Of a stretch of DNA of 64,000 bases, positions 8,386 to 17,089 are shown piece after piece. The notes below the pieces were generated by a model. It did no database searches. It was not told the DNA's origin and worked only from the letters and a program-made list of their open reading frames with translations. This DNA is from Negativicutes bacterium (GTDB taxonomy: Bacteria; Bacillota; Negativicutes; Anaeromusales; Anaeromusaceae), in NCBI GenBank assembly GCA_009929485.1, contig SAAJ01000005.1, positions 36,622 to 100,621 of the forward strand, in the 5' to 3' direction. Numbering within the stretch: the stretch's first letter is position 1; each line of letters opens with the position of its first letter. The position numbers and the translations under genes were made by a program.

Positions 8386-11300
8386 ATGAAAAAAGTAGGG
8401 CATACACATCAGCGTGATGGTGTTTTTAGCATTAAAAGCATACGGGTGCGGCTGCTTCTTATTATGTTGGCGCTTATGTGCGGTTCGTTAAGTTTGCTAA
8501 CGGGCCTGAGTTACTATTTTTCTGACAAAGCATTATCGAAAAGCGTTAATGAAACAGCGGCTGCAATTAGTCTGGATTATTCACAACGCTCCAGCGCTTT
8601 TGTGAACGAACTAGTAGTTTTTGTGCAAGATATAGCGGTAAATCCGCATATTGTGAACCCTCAGAACCGGCAGGAAATTGTAGATGTGCTGGCTTTGAGC
8701 TTGCAGCGCAACAACAAGTTTGCGGGTATTAACTACGGGGATCTTGCGGGGAACGTGATTCGCGCGCAAGGAGACACCGCCTATTTAGGTGATCGTGATT
8801 ATTATCTAAAGGCAATCAAAACGAAAGAGCTTACTATTTCCGAGCCTTTAGTATCCAAAGGCTCAGGGCGCTTGTCTCTTGCTATTGCCGCCCCGGTGCT
8901 GGTAAACGGCGAGGTAAAGGCGGTTATTCAAGCGACAATGCCCCTTGATAGTCTCAATGAGCTGGTTGGCGCTATTCGTTTTATGGACAGCGGTTATGGC
9001 TTTATTGCCGATCAGTCTGGAGTTATTATTGCGCATGCAGTACATTCAGAAATCAATGGCAAGGTGCGTATTTGCAAGTCGCCAGCAGAAGCGTCCTTGG
9101 CAGTGGAGGTTCCTGAAGTAGACGAGCGGCTGGCAGATTTGTTTACAAAGGCGATTGCTGGAGAAGGGCCAGTGCAAGGCGTGTATACGTTAAGGAATCG
9201 ACCCATCTTTACGGTACTGACGCCAGTGGAGCTTCCCGGAGGAGCCCGCTGGCTTTTGGGAGTTTCAGCGCCGGAAAGCGAAGTAATCGCCGAGGTTGTA
9301 ACTCTTAATACCATTTTATTGCTGGCGGCATTAGGTTGTGTCGTTTCAGGCGCATTTGTAATTATTCTCATCAGCAGGCGTTTTGCAAGGCCGGAAGAAA
9401 AATATTTTAAAGCCTTTCGTTATGTTGATGATGCAGTGGGAATTGTAAGTTTTGCTTCAGGAACTTTTATTGAGGTTAATGATGCGTTTTTTGAACTATT
9501 GGGCTATGAACGAGATGAAATTTTGGCAAGACCCGTGGAATCATTAGGCTTGTGGGTGGAAGAGCAAAATTCGCAGGTCCAATGGCTGCTTAAAAATGAG
9601 CGTTCTGTAAGCAAGGTAGAGACCTTCTGGCGTGGACGAAACGGTGAAATTCGGATTGGCTTTTTTTCCGCGGATGTATTTGAAATGGGCAAAGAACGCT
9701 ATTATGTATTTGTTTGGCATGATATTACAGAGCAAAAAAAAGCGGAAGAGAGTTTGAAAAAAGCATATGAAGAGCTGGAACAGAAAGTAGAAGAGAGAAC
9801 ACAAGAGCTTTTTGCCGCTAACGAAGAACTTACTGCTGCCAACGAAGAGATGCTGGCGATGAATGACGAATTAGATATGGCGAATCGGCGCTTGCAAGAA
9901 GAAAATAATATACGCTGTCAAACCGAAGACAAGCTGCTATTGCGCGAGCGGCAGTATCGAGCGGCTACTGGTTTATTGACTCGTCCTGTTGAAAATGTTG
10001 AAGTGCTTATGGAAAAAATGCTGGCTAATGCATTGCAGTTGGTGCAGGCGACAGGCGGCTTTGTAGGTATTTATAATGACGCAGGCACATCAGTCAAGCT
10101 TCATCATGGAATCGGTATGCCCCAAGAGGCTGTTAAGGCGCCGCTTACGGCTGACGAGGGACCGCTTAAGAAAATGCACGATACAGGGGAGTCTTTATTT
10201 ATCAAAGATTCCTGGTGGAATATGGTTTTTCAAAAAGAAGATTTGCGAAATTCCAGTGTTATCTTGATTCCGCTGCAACAGGGGCGGGAAGTTAAAGGCG
10301 TTTTGGCGGCGAGCTGGATTGGCGAGGAGCGACCGTTAGAAGAAGAGACTGCAGCGGTGTTGAGGCAGTTCGCAGATTTGGCGGTGTTGGCTTTAGAACG
10401 AGCCGAGGCGCAGGAAAAGATTAGCCATATGGCGTTTTTTGATTTACTAACAGGCTTGCCCAATCGGGTAAATTTAAATTTGTATCTTGAAAAGGAGTTT
10501 GCAAAAGTTAGAACAGGAGCAGCAGCAGGCGTTTTGTTTTTTATTGACATGGATGATTTGAAAACCATAAATGATACCTTTGGCCATTCGGCGGGAGATA
10601 AGGTGATTATGCAGGCGGGGGAAACCCTGCGGCGCAGGATGAAAGAGGAGCTCTTTGTTGCACGCATCAGCGGCGATGAGTTTGTTGTTGTCGATCCCAG
10701 GAAAGGAGCGGCCCAGCAGGCGGAAGCGTTGGCGGATCAAATGATTAAAGAGCTCTGCCAGGAATACGATTTAGGAGAAACTAAGATTCAAATGTCCGCT
10801 AGTATCGGCATTGTTGAATATCCCCAGCATGGCCTAGTGCCTGAAGTTATTTTGCAAAAGGCGGACGTTGCCATGTATGCGGCTAAAGAAACCGGTCGCA
10901 ATTGCTGGCATGTTTTTGAAGCGGCCCTATTGGAAAAGACTTCGGAAGATACGATGTTGATTAATGCTATGCGTTTTGCTTTAGAGAGAGAAGAGATGTT
11001 TTTGCAATATCAGCCGCAATGGACGGTGGACGGAACGAAAATTATTGGCGTAGAAGCGTTGCTGCGATGGGAAAGCAGAGAACATGGCCGCATCTCGCCA
11101 GCGAGATTTATTCCCTTAGCCGAAAGGAGCCGCTTGATTTTGCAGATTGGTCAATGGGTGCTTCGGCAAGCTTGTCGATTTGCTGCTCGTTTGGCGCATG
11201 AGGGACGGTGTGATGTACGTGTAGCCGTAAATATATCACCGAGGCAGATTAAAGATGAAAATTTTGTTTCTTATGTGTTGAATACGATCAAAGAAGAAGG

Positions 11301-11724
11301 GGTTCAGCCTTGGCAAATTGAATTGGAAGTAACGGAAAGCGTATTTATTGACCATACGGATGAAAGTATTTCTAAGTTGAAACAATTAAAAGAACAAGGA
11401 ATTCATTTATCAGTAGATGATTTTGGAACTGGATTTTCTTCCTTGTCGTATTTGCGCAAACTGCCGGTGAATTGTTTGAAAATCGATAAATCTTTTGTTG
11501 ATGAAATTGCTAGTGATGATATGCAGTTCCAGTTTGTAAATTCGATTATTAATATGGGGCATACGCTGGGCGTCAGTATTGTAGCAGAAGGAGTTGAAAC
11601 CAAAGAACAATTGGCAGAGCTAGATAAGTGCAACTGTGATTATATACAAGGATTTCTTCTTAGCAAACCGTTGGTGGAAGAAGAAGCAATGGCTGTAGTG
11701 CTTAAAGGATTTTCAACTCTTTAA
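8386..11724 (+). CDS. Membrane sensor with Cache, PAS, GAF, GGDEF and EAL domains (c-di-GMP turnover)
   Basis: The chosen ATG at 8386 has a GGAGAGGA ribosome site; an in-frame ATG at 8341 overlaps the leader terminator. The 1112-residue protein has one membrane span near residues 20-40, a Cache-type extracytoplasmic domain, a second span near 310-335, a PAS domain (about 350-460), a coiled coil rich in E/A/N (about 465-535), a GAF domain, then GGDEF and EAL. The cyclase motif is SGDEF, a variant still compatible with activity; no RxxD inhibitory site is seen five residues ahead. The EAL domain keeps EALLRW, DDFGTG, the KIDKSF lysine and AEGVE, so phosphodiesterase activity is expected. It probably converts an external signal into c-di-GMP changes. 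Confidence 0.92.
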   Translation: MKKVGHTHQRDGVFSIKSIRVRLLLIMLALMCGSLSLLTGLSYYFSDKALSKSVNETAAAISLDYSQRSSAFVNELVVFVQDIAVNPHIVNPQNRQEIVDVLALSLQRNNKFAGINYGDLAGNVIRAQGDTAYLGDRDYYLKAIKTKELTISEPLVSKGSGRLSLAIAAPVLVNGEVKAVIQATMPLDSLNELVGAIRFMDSGYGFIADQSGVIIAHAVHSEINGKVRICKSPAEASLAVEVPEVDERLADLFTKAIAGEGPVQGVYTLRNRPIFTVLTPVELPGGARWLLGVSAPESEVIAEVVTLNTILLLAALGCVVSGAFVIILISRRFARPEEKYFKAFRYVDDAVGIVSFASGTFIEVNDAFFELLGYERDEILARPVESLGLWVEEQNSQVQWLLKNERSVSKVETFWRGRNGEIRIGFFSADVFEMGKERYYVFVWHDITEQKKAEESLKKAYEELEQKVEERTQELFAANEELTAANEEMLAMNDELDMANRRLQEENNIRCQTEDKLLLRERQYRAATGLLTRPVENVEVLMEKMLANALQLVQATGGFVGIYNDAGTSVKLHHGIGMPQEAVKAPLTADEGPLKKMHDTGESLFIKDSWWNMVFQKEDLRNSSVILIPLQQGREVKGVLAASWIGEERPLEEETAAVLRQFADLAVLALERAEAQEKISHMAFFDLLTGLPNRVNLNLYLEKEFAKVRTGAAAGVLFFIDMDDLKTINDTFGHSAGDKVIMQAGETLRRRMKEELFVARISGDEFVVVDPRKGAAQQAEALADQMIKELCQEYDLGETKIQMSASIGIVEYPQHGLVPEVILQKADVAMYAAKETGRNCWHVFEAALLEKTSEDTMLINAMRFALEREEMFLQYQPQWTVDGTKIIGVEALLRWESREHGRISPARFIPLAERSRLILQIGQWVLRQACRFAARLAHEGRCDVRVAVNISPRQIKDENFVSYVLNTIKEEGVQPWQIELEVTESVFIDHTDESISKLKQLKEQGIHLSVDDFGTGFSSLSYLRKLPVNCLKIDKSFVDEIASDDMQFQFVNSIINMGHTLGVSIVAEGVETKEQLAELDKCNCDYIQGFLLSKPLVEEEAMAVVLKGFSTL

Positions 11725-11731
11725 AATAATA

Positions 11732-11747
11732 TTGATTATCATTATCG
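11732..11747 (+). promoter_or_regulatory. Fur box overlapping a sigma-70 promoter
   Basis: TTGATTATCATTATCG is, on the reverse strand, a near match to the first 15 bases of the Fur consensus GATAATGATAATCATTATC. It overlaps a -35 (TTGATT, 11732-11737) that has a 17-bp spacer to a -10 TATTAT at 11755-11760. Iron-dependent repression of the next gene is inferred. Confidence 0.65.
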
Positions 11748-11819
11748 ACCGTGCTATTATTGAGAAGCATGGTTATGAAAAATATCTCTGGAATTTGCAG
11801 AGAATAAGGAGTGGATTTT

Positions 11820-12131
11820 ATGTGTACTTCATGTACTGAATCTAAAAAAGTGTTTTCTGTTCAGATCACGACGGCGGAGACGGTTAGCAATAACATGGAT
11901 TTGTATAAAGAAATAGCTTGCCGCTTATTTCGTGAAAAAGTGATATCTCATATTAATGTTGGAAATAATCGAACCTATGTCGAAAATTCTCAGAATATTT
12001 TTGCGTTTGACCTTCATTTGACGAATGTTCATGATATCGGAAAAGTAACGTTGGAAAACATTGAGAGTGCTTTAGACGGAGTTCTGCTGTCGTTTAAAGG
12101 TTATGAAGAGTTGAAAGTAGCACTTTCTTAG
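11820..12131 (+). CDS. Small cysteine-bearing protein under a Fur-like promoter
   Basis: The start at 11820 is set by an AAGGAG ribosome site 8 bp upstream; an upstream GTG at 11811 overlaps that site. The 103-residue product begins MCTSC, a CxxC pair at the extreme N-terminus (Cys2 and Cys5), and has no other obvious motif, signal peptide or membrane segment. I do not recognise the family. The Fur box in its promoter and the N-terminal CxxC suggest a role in iron or metal homeostasis, which is inference. A strong terminator follows, so it is probably monocistronic. Confidence 0.6.
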   Translation: MCTSCTESKKVFSVQITTAETVSNNMDLYKEIACRLFREKVISHINVGNNRTYVENSQNIFAFDLHLTNVHDIGKVTLENIESALDGVLLSFKGYEELKVALS

Positions 12132-12156
12132 GAAAACGAAAAGCAACAAAAAAGAA

Positions 12157-12195
12157 ATAAGAAGGACCGTATCACGAAGATGCGGTCCTTCTTAT
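12157..12195 (+). terminator. Intrinsic terminator after the Fur-boxed small gene
   Basis: Stem ATAAGAAGGACCG against CGGTCCTTCTTAT (13 bp) followed by TTTTG. Confidence 0.8.
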
Positions 12196-12353
12196 TTTGA
12201 TGCTTAGAGAAGGCTTGAGGCAGAAAATACTTACTTGAAGGAAAGGACATGAATACTTCGTTGAAAACAGAGAAGCAACCCAGTATAATTTAAAGGTGTT
12301 CATACTTGGCAAATTTTGTGAAGTACTAGATTAAATAGATAGGCGGCTAAAAC

Positions 12354-13478
12354 ATGAAAATTTCTAAGCAAGATGCGTTGATATGGTTTGACTTTTTCTC
12401 CCAATTACCGGAGCAAGAGGGAATCAGTACGAAACATGAGGAAATTATTTATGCGACCTTTGCGCAAATTGAAGCAGCAGTGGACCAAAGAAATGAAACC
12501 TTGATGTCGGAAATTAAAAATTTAAAGACCTTGGAAAATAGAACTTTTTTTGTCGGTAAGGAAAGTAAATTTCCCCAAGGCTGCCGTTCTTGTTTGCTGG
12601 GGACGGGGTTGAGCGCCATTCGCAAAACGAATAAATGTAACTTGGAATGTAAATTCTGCTATAATTATGGCGAATTAGATGCAATCCATCCGGTGGGCGA
12701 AGGCATGTGGGAGATTGGAGGCACAAAATTCTACGAAAAGGATCTTGACTTGCTTCTATCGGTTTACGAAAAACCTACTGGTATTTCCTACGTTTACTTA
12801 GAGCCTTTTATGGAAATTGAAAAGTATTATTCCATTATCAAGAAGTTTAAGGCTGCGGGCATTCACCAGCATTTATATACCAATGGTACTCTTGCTACGG
12901 AAGAGACCTTGAAAGCCTTGGGAGAGGCGGGGCTTGATGAGATCCGTTTTAACTTAGGCGCCTCAAACTGTGCGGACAAAGTAATTGAAAATATTGGCTT
13001 AGCAAAAAAATACATCAAAAACGTAGGCATTGAAACGCCGATGACGCCGGAATTCTATGCAGCGTTTTTCAAAAAGAAGCAGGCGATTTTTGCGACACAC
13101 CTTGACTTTATCAATTGTGCGGAACTGCATTTAAACGAGAACAATATCAACAATTATTACGGCGAAAACATGTATATTTGCAGACAGGGGTACGTATCTC
13201 CCATTTGGAGCCGGGAACTGACCCTGAAGTTTATGAAGATTGCCGACGAGGAAAACTGGGACTTGGCGGTTCATGACTGCTCAAACTACACAAAATTTGC
13301 ACGCAGCTTAAATTTGAGCAGCAAAGCGGGCATGTGGTTTGGCGCCAGCAATTACGCTTGCGAATTTTCATCTCTTCCGTACGAATTGTTTATGCCCATA
13401 TTAAACGATGATGACTTTGAATTTTTGCAGGAAGAAGAGCTGCCTGACGGTTATAAACCAAAGCTTCTAGAACTTTAA
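12354..13478 (+). CDS. Radical SAM protein of unknown specificity
   Basis: This 374-residue protein carries the radical SAM cluster motif CNLECKFC (Cys95, Cys99, Cys102), i.e. CxxxCxxC. It is preceded by a CRSC pair at Cys77 and Cys80, unusually close to the cluster motif. A YLEPFME segment and an HLYTNGT segment (about residues 175-181) fit the beta-strands of the radical SAM barrel. No C-terminal SPASM-type cysteine array is visible. It stands alone between two terminators, so context gives no substrate. It probably uses a [4Fe-4S] cluster and S-adenosylmethionine to generate a radical; the reaction is unknown. Confidence 0.8.
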   Translation: MKISKQDALIWFDFFSQLPEQEGISTKHEEIIYATFAQIEAAVDQRNETLMSEIKNLKTLENRTFFVGKESKFPQGCRSCLLGTGLSAIRKTNKCNLECKFCYNYGELDAIHPVGEGMWEIGGTKFYEKDLDLLLSVYEKPTGISYVYLEPFMEIEKYYSIIKKFKAAGIHQHLYTNGTLATEETLKALGEAGLDEIRFNLGASNCADKVIENIGLAKKYIKNVGIETPMTPEFYAAFFKKKQAIFATHLDFINCAELHLNENNINNYYGENMYICRQGYVSPIWSRELTLKFMKIADEENWDLAVHDCSNYTKFARSLNLSSKAGMWFGASNYACEFSSLPYELFMPILNDDDFEFLQEEELPDGYKPKLLEL

Positions 13479-13511
13479 GGAATAACGTTCAGCGGCATTT
13501 CTTACAGTAGT

Positions 13512-13571
13512 CATGCATCAACTCGCTTGGAGGATATTCGTTCTGCAGCGAGTTGTATGCATGTCTTTTTT
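13512..13571 (+). terminator. Intrinsic terminator after the radical SAM gene
   Basis: Arms CATGCATCAACTCGCT (13512-13527) and AGCGAGTTGTATGCATG (13547-13563) are followed by TCTTTTTT. Confidence 0.75.
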
Positions 13572-13589
13572 GTTGCGGTGGTTAGTGCT

Positions 13590-13603
13590 GTGATACAAAT
13601 CAC
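13590..13603 (+). promoter_or_regulatory. CRP/FNR-family operator candidate
   Basis: GTGATACAAATCAC is a perfect inverted repeat (GTGAT-4-ATCAC), the geometry used by CRP/FNR-family regulators. It lies about 118 bp ahead of the CGGC-domain gene. Confidence 0.45.
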
Positions 13604-13720
13604 GGTACAAGGCGGAAATACCAGTTACGATGTAATAGAGAAGAATTTTAAAACCGCTACAGGCAAGGACTTGGCTAAAAGAAGAGTTTTGCAGTAACTA
13701 AGCAAGGGAGAAGATATACA

Positions 13721-14068
13721 ATGAAAATTGCTATTCTTGTGCGCGAAGAAACTATGGAGCGCTGTACCGTAGGGGGCTGTCTAAACGCTTTTTTTCAAAG
13801 AGAGGACGCTTTTGAACGGTATCGGGATATGGAAAATGTGGAATTGCTGTCATTGACGCATAACGGCGGAGACTTGGCGAAAAAGATAGAAACTCTGCGA
13901 AAAAAAGAAGTGGATGTGATTCATCTGTCTTCTTGCATGAGAAAGAAAGATCCTAATTATAAAGCAGTGGCCGAGGCGTTATCGGAACATTTTACCGTTG
14001 TGGGATATACGCATGGACAAGAAGATACCAACGCAATTTGTGCGGCAAGAAAGTCTGGAAAACAGTAG
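13721..14068 (+). CDS. CGGC-domain protein
   Basis: This 115-residue cytoplasmic protein resembles the CGGC domain family. It begins with a beta-strand (MKIAILVREE) followed by Cys15 and Cys20 in CTVGGC, and has a third cysteine in the SSCMRK segment near residue 77. These conserved cysteines are thought to bind metal in the family. The start has an AAGGGAGAA ribosome site. It is preceded by a CRP/FNR-type dyad and followed by a terminator, so it is probably a single-gene, anaerobically or redox-controlled unit. Biochemical function is unknown for the family. Confidence 0.75.
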   Translation: MKIAILVREETMERCTVGGCLNAFFQREDAFERYRDMENVELLSLTHNGGDLAKKIETLRKKEVDVIHLSSCMRKKDPNYKAVAEALSEHFTVVGYTHGQEDTNAICAARKSGKQ

Positions 14069-14097
14069 GTAAGTAGCAAGAGAATATGAAAAAAACG

Positions 14098-14146
14098 GAG
14101 CCGGCGGAGCGCAACAGAAGCGTTTTAGCCGGCTTTAGATTTTAGC
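14098..14146 (+). terminator. Likely terminator after the CGGC gene
   Basis: Hairpin built on AGCCGGC and GCCGGCT arms in the 40-bp stretch downstream of the stop, followed by TTAGATTTT. The T-run is imperfect. Confidence 0.5.
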
Positions 14147-14277
14147 AGATGTATGTCTTAGAACCCCTCGCCGTAACCCTCCGCGTACCCTCTGTTTACT
14201 CTGTTACTCTTTGTTCGTTCCCTAGCAGTTTTTCTTATTTATCCTTGTTATCTCCTGTTGCACATGCTAAAATGAAA

Positions 14278-14287
14278 GTGAATTCAC
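14278..14287 (+). promoter_or_regulatory. Palindromic operator candidate for the efflux operon
   Basis: GTGAATTCAC is a perfect 10-bp palindrome about 50 bp ahead of the first efflux gene. The operon ends with a TetR-family gene, whose protein would be the natural binder. Confidence 0.4.
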
Positions 14288-14335
14288 ATTCACAATAGAT
14301 TGATCTAATTTTATTTAAGATATGGGGGCGCCGGT

Positions 14336-15331
14336 ATGAAAAAAAGACTAAAGGTGTTACTGCTTTTGCTGCTCGTAGGTCTAATGGCTGCAGGTGTATA
14401 TTCTTTGTACTTTAAGAAACAGAGCGATCCCAATAGTATTAAGGTTTCCGGCAATATTGAAACTACCACAGTCGGAGTTGGCTTTAAAATAGCCGGGCAT
14501 GTGGCGCAGCGCTTTGTGGACGAAGGCGAAAAAGTGCCCAAGGGGCAGCCTATTGCTGCTTTGGAGCAGGCCGATTTGGAATTGGATGTGGCTAACGCTA
14601 AGGCCCAGCTTCTTGCGGCGCAAGCGATGCTGCTGCAATTGAACAACGGCTCGCGAGTGCAAGATGTTACAGCGGCGCAGGCCGCCTTGCGCAGTGCCGA
14701 GGCGGACAAAGAAAACGCGGCCACGGATTATCAACGCATGCGGCAGCTGTATTCTCAAGGAGCCATAGCCGAACAGCAGCTGGACCGGAGCCGCACTGTT
14801 TATGCAACGGCAAACGCCCGCAGCGATCAAGCGGCGCAGCAGCTTAGTCTGCTTGTCGAAGGTCCCCGGCAGGAAGAAATTGCGTTGGCCGCAGCCAAGG
14901 TGGAGCAAAGCAAACAGGTGTTAAACTTAGCGCAGACTCGTCTTGGCTATTCGCAGATTATTGCGCCTATCGACGGTTTTGTTTTATCTAAAAATATTGA
15001 AGCCGGCGAATATGTGTCTCCGGGTACGGCGGTAGTCACTCTTGGCGAATTAGGTCAGGTTTGGCTTAAAGCCTATATTTCCGAAACCGACTTAGGCAAG
15101 GTAAAGCTTGGGCAGCCGGTCACCGTGACCACCGATACGTATCCAGGAAAAAAATATCAGGGCCAGATTCAATTTGTTGCCTCGGAAGCGGAATTTACAC
15201 CGAAAAATATCCAGACCGCCGAAGAGCGGGTTAAGCTGGTGTATCGCATTAAGATTTCCATTGCTAATGAAGCCTATGAACTAAAACCAGGGATGCCGGC
15301 GGATGCGCAAATTCTCTTGAATGGAGAATAG
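14336..15331 (+). CDS. HlyD/YbhG-family membrane fusion protein
   Basis: This 331-residue periplasmic adaptor has an N-terminal membrane anchor (residues 7-24), a lipoyl-like half motif (GNIETTTVGVGFKIAGHV), a long helical hairpin (about residues 80-200, rich in A, Q and L), a second lipoyl half (IIAPIDGFVLSKNIEAGEYV) and a beta-barrel domain. It links inner-membrane transporters to the cell envelope. It is the first gene of an operon with two ABC ATPases, two ABC-2 permeases and a TetR regulator, the same set as ybhGFSR-cecR of Escherichia coli. Confidence in the family is high; the exported compound is unknown. Confidence 0.9.
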   Translation: MKKRLKVLLLLLLVGLMAAGVYSLYFKKQSDPNSIKVSGNIETTTVGVGFKIAGHVAQRFVDEGEKVPKGQPIAALEQADLELDVANAKAQLLAAQAMLLQLNNGSRVQDVTAAQAALRSAEADKENAATDYQRMRQLYSQGAIAEQQLDRSRTVYATANARSDQAAQQLSLLVEGPRQEEIALAAAKVEQSKQVLNLAQTRLGYSQIIAPIDGFVLSKNIEAGEYVSPGTAVVTLGELGQVWLKAYISETDLGKVKLGQPVTVTTDTYPGKKYQGQIQFVASEAEFTPKNIQTAEERVKLVYRIKISIANEAYELKPGMPADAQILLNGE

Positions 15332-15334
15332 AGG

Positions 15335-16264
15335 ATGGATGCAATTAAGATGCACGAGGTGACGCAAAAATTTGGCGCAGTCACCGCTGTGGAGCAGTTG
15401 ACTCTTGCTGTGCAGGAAGGCGAGATTTTTGGTTTGTTAGGGCCTGACGGAGCGGGTAAGACGACCATCATGAGGCTTTTGGCGGGCCTTTTGACGCCAA
15501 GCGCAGGAGAAGCCTGGGTGTGTGGTTTTCATACTCTAAGCGATGTCGAAGCGCTCCGCAACCATATTAGCTATATGCCGCAGCGCTTTGGCTTGTATCT
15601 TGATTTGACGGTACAAGAGAATATTGACTTTTACGCGGATTTATATAATGTTCCCCAAACCATTCGCAAGGAAAAAATACCGGAACTGCTGGCGTTTAGC
15701 AATATGACAGCTTTTCGCGACAGGCAGGCGCGGAATTTATCCGGCGGCATGAAGCAAAAACTGGCTCTTGCCTGCGCCCTTGTGCATACGCCGAAGGTGC
15801 TGCTTTTGGATGAGCCGACAAACGGCGTAGATCCGATGTCGCGGCGAGATTTTTGGCGTATTTTAGGCAAGCTGTTGGAAGAAAAGGTGACGATTTTTGT
15901 TTCTACTTCGTATCTTGACGAAGCGGAACGCTGTGATCGCGTCGGCCTCTTGTATAAGGGACGGTTAATTTTGGCAGGCAAGCCGGCGGAAATCAAAGCT
16001 AAAATGAACGGCGTTTTGTTGGAAATACGCTGCAGTGCGCCTAGAACCGTATTGCCGCTTCTCAAAGCGGCTATGCAGCCTCGTTCCGCCGGTTTGTTCG
16101 GCAATAAGATTCATTTAGTTGCCCTGGGAGAAGCCGCACAGGTTGAGGCGGACCTTAAGGAGAAATTGCGCGAGCTAGACATTCAAGGGGAAGTGGCAGT
16201 GATTACCCCGTCCCTGGAGGATGTGTTTATTTCGATGCTTACGACGGGAGAAAGTGGTGATTGA
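15335..16264 (+). CDS. ABC transporter ATPase (YbhF-like, first of two)
   Basis: This 309-residue ATP-binding protein has Walker A GPDGAGKTT near residues 38-46, with Asp where Asn is usual, as in YbhF. The signature is LSGGMKQK near 137-144 and Walker B is LLLDEP near 158-163. The C-terminal 80 residues form the extra domain typical of drug-exporter ATPases. It starts 3 bp after the HlyD gene. In E. coli YbhF the two ATPase halves are fused; here they are separate genes that likely form a heterodimer with the following ATPase. Confidence 0.9.
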   Translation: MDAIKMHEVTQKFGAVTAVEQLTLAVQEGEIFGLLGPDGAGKTTIMRLLAGLLTPSAGEAWVCGFHTLSDVEALRNHISYMPQRFGLYLDLTVQENIDFYADLYNVPQTIRKEKIPELLAFSNMTAFRDRQARNLSGGMKQKLALACALVHTPKVLLLDEPTNGVDPMSRRDFWRILGKLLEEKVTIFVSTSYLDEAERCDRVGLLYKGRLILAGKPAEIKAKMNGVLLEIRCSAPRTVLPLLKAAMQPRSAGLFGNKIHLVALGEAAQVEADLKEKLRELDIQGEVAVITPSLEDVFISMLTTGESGD

Positions 16265-17072
16265 GGTGGAAGACAGCCGCAATGACTCGGAATATGCTGT
16301 AATTGTTGAAGACCTGGCAAAGCGCTACGGCAGCTTTACGGCTGTCAACAATGTATCCTTTCGGGTGAAAAGGGGAGAAATTTTTGGCTTTCTTGGACCC
16401 AATGGCGCAGGAAAGTCGACTACCATACGCATGCTGTGCGGTATTATCTTGCCTACGTCCGGCAAGGCCCAGGTAATCGGTTTGGATGTATTCCGCCAGG
16501 CGGAGGAAATTAAAGCCAATATCGGTTATATGTCACAAAAATTTTCGCTTTATGAAGATCTCACAGTGGAAGAAAATATTGATTTTTATAGCGGCATCTA
16601 CGAAATTCCGGCGGCACGAAAGCAAGAACGCAAGAAATGGGTGCTTAAAATGGCCGAGCTGGAGGAGCAGCGCAACAGTTTTACTTCAAACTTGGCCGGA
16701 GGCTGGAGGCAGCGGCTGGCGTTAGGGTGTTCACTGCTGCATGAGCCGCAAGTACTGTTTTTGGATGAACCGACATCAGGGGTGGACCCCATTTCACGGC
16801 GCAACTTTTGGGATTTAATTTATCATCTCGCAGGCGAGGGAGTTACTGTTTTTGTCACCACGCATTATATGGATGAAGCCGAATATTGTGACCGCCTGGC
16901 TATGATTTATAGAGGCGAGCTGGTGGCCATAGGCACGCCGGATGAGTTGAAAAATAAGCATATTGCTGCGCAAAGTATCAATTTGGAATGTATGGACTCC
17001 AAATTAATTAGACCATCCCTGGAAGACGTGTTTGTGTCTATCATTGAAGCGCAGGATAAGAAAGTAATGTGA
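16257..17072 (+). CDS. ABC transporter ATPase (YbhF-like, second of two)
   Basis: The start is put at GTG 16257, 6 bp after a GGGAG ribosome site and overlapping the end of the first ATPase by 8 bp; an ATG at 16221 would give a long overlap with no ribosome site. The protein of about 271 residues has Walker A GPNGAGKST, a signature variant LAGGWRQR instead of LSGGQ, and Walker B LFLDEPTSG followed by GVDP. The altered signature suggests asymmetric ATP sites in a heterodimer with the preceding ATPase. It energises the two ABC-2 permeases that follow. Confidence 0.88.
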   Translation: MIEVEDSRNDSEYAVIVEDLAKRYGSFTAVNNVSFRVKRGEIFGFLGPNGAGKSTTIRMLCGIILPTSGKAQVIGLDVFRQAEEIKANIGYMSQKFSLYEDLTVEENIDFYSGIYEIPAARKQERKKWVLKMAELEEQRNSFTSNLAGGWRQRLALGCSLLHEPQVLFLDEPTSGVDPISRRNFWDLIYHLAGEGVTVFVTTHYMDEAEYCDRLAMIYRGELVAIGTPDELKNKHIAAQSINLECMDSKLIRPSLEDVFVSIIEAQDKKVM

Positions 17073-17089
17073 GCAAGGAGGGGCGGGTT

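Noticed and set aside
14278..14287. EcoRI-like palindrome as an attachment or mobile-element end
   Set aside because: A single 10-bp palindrome without repeats or mobility genes nearby is better read as a regulator-binding site.
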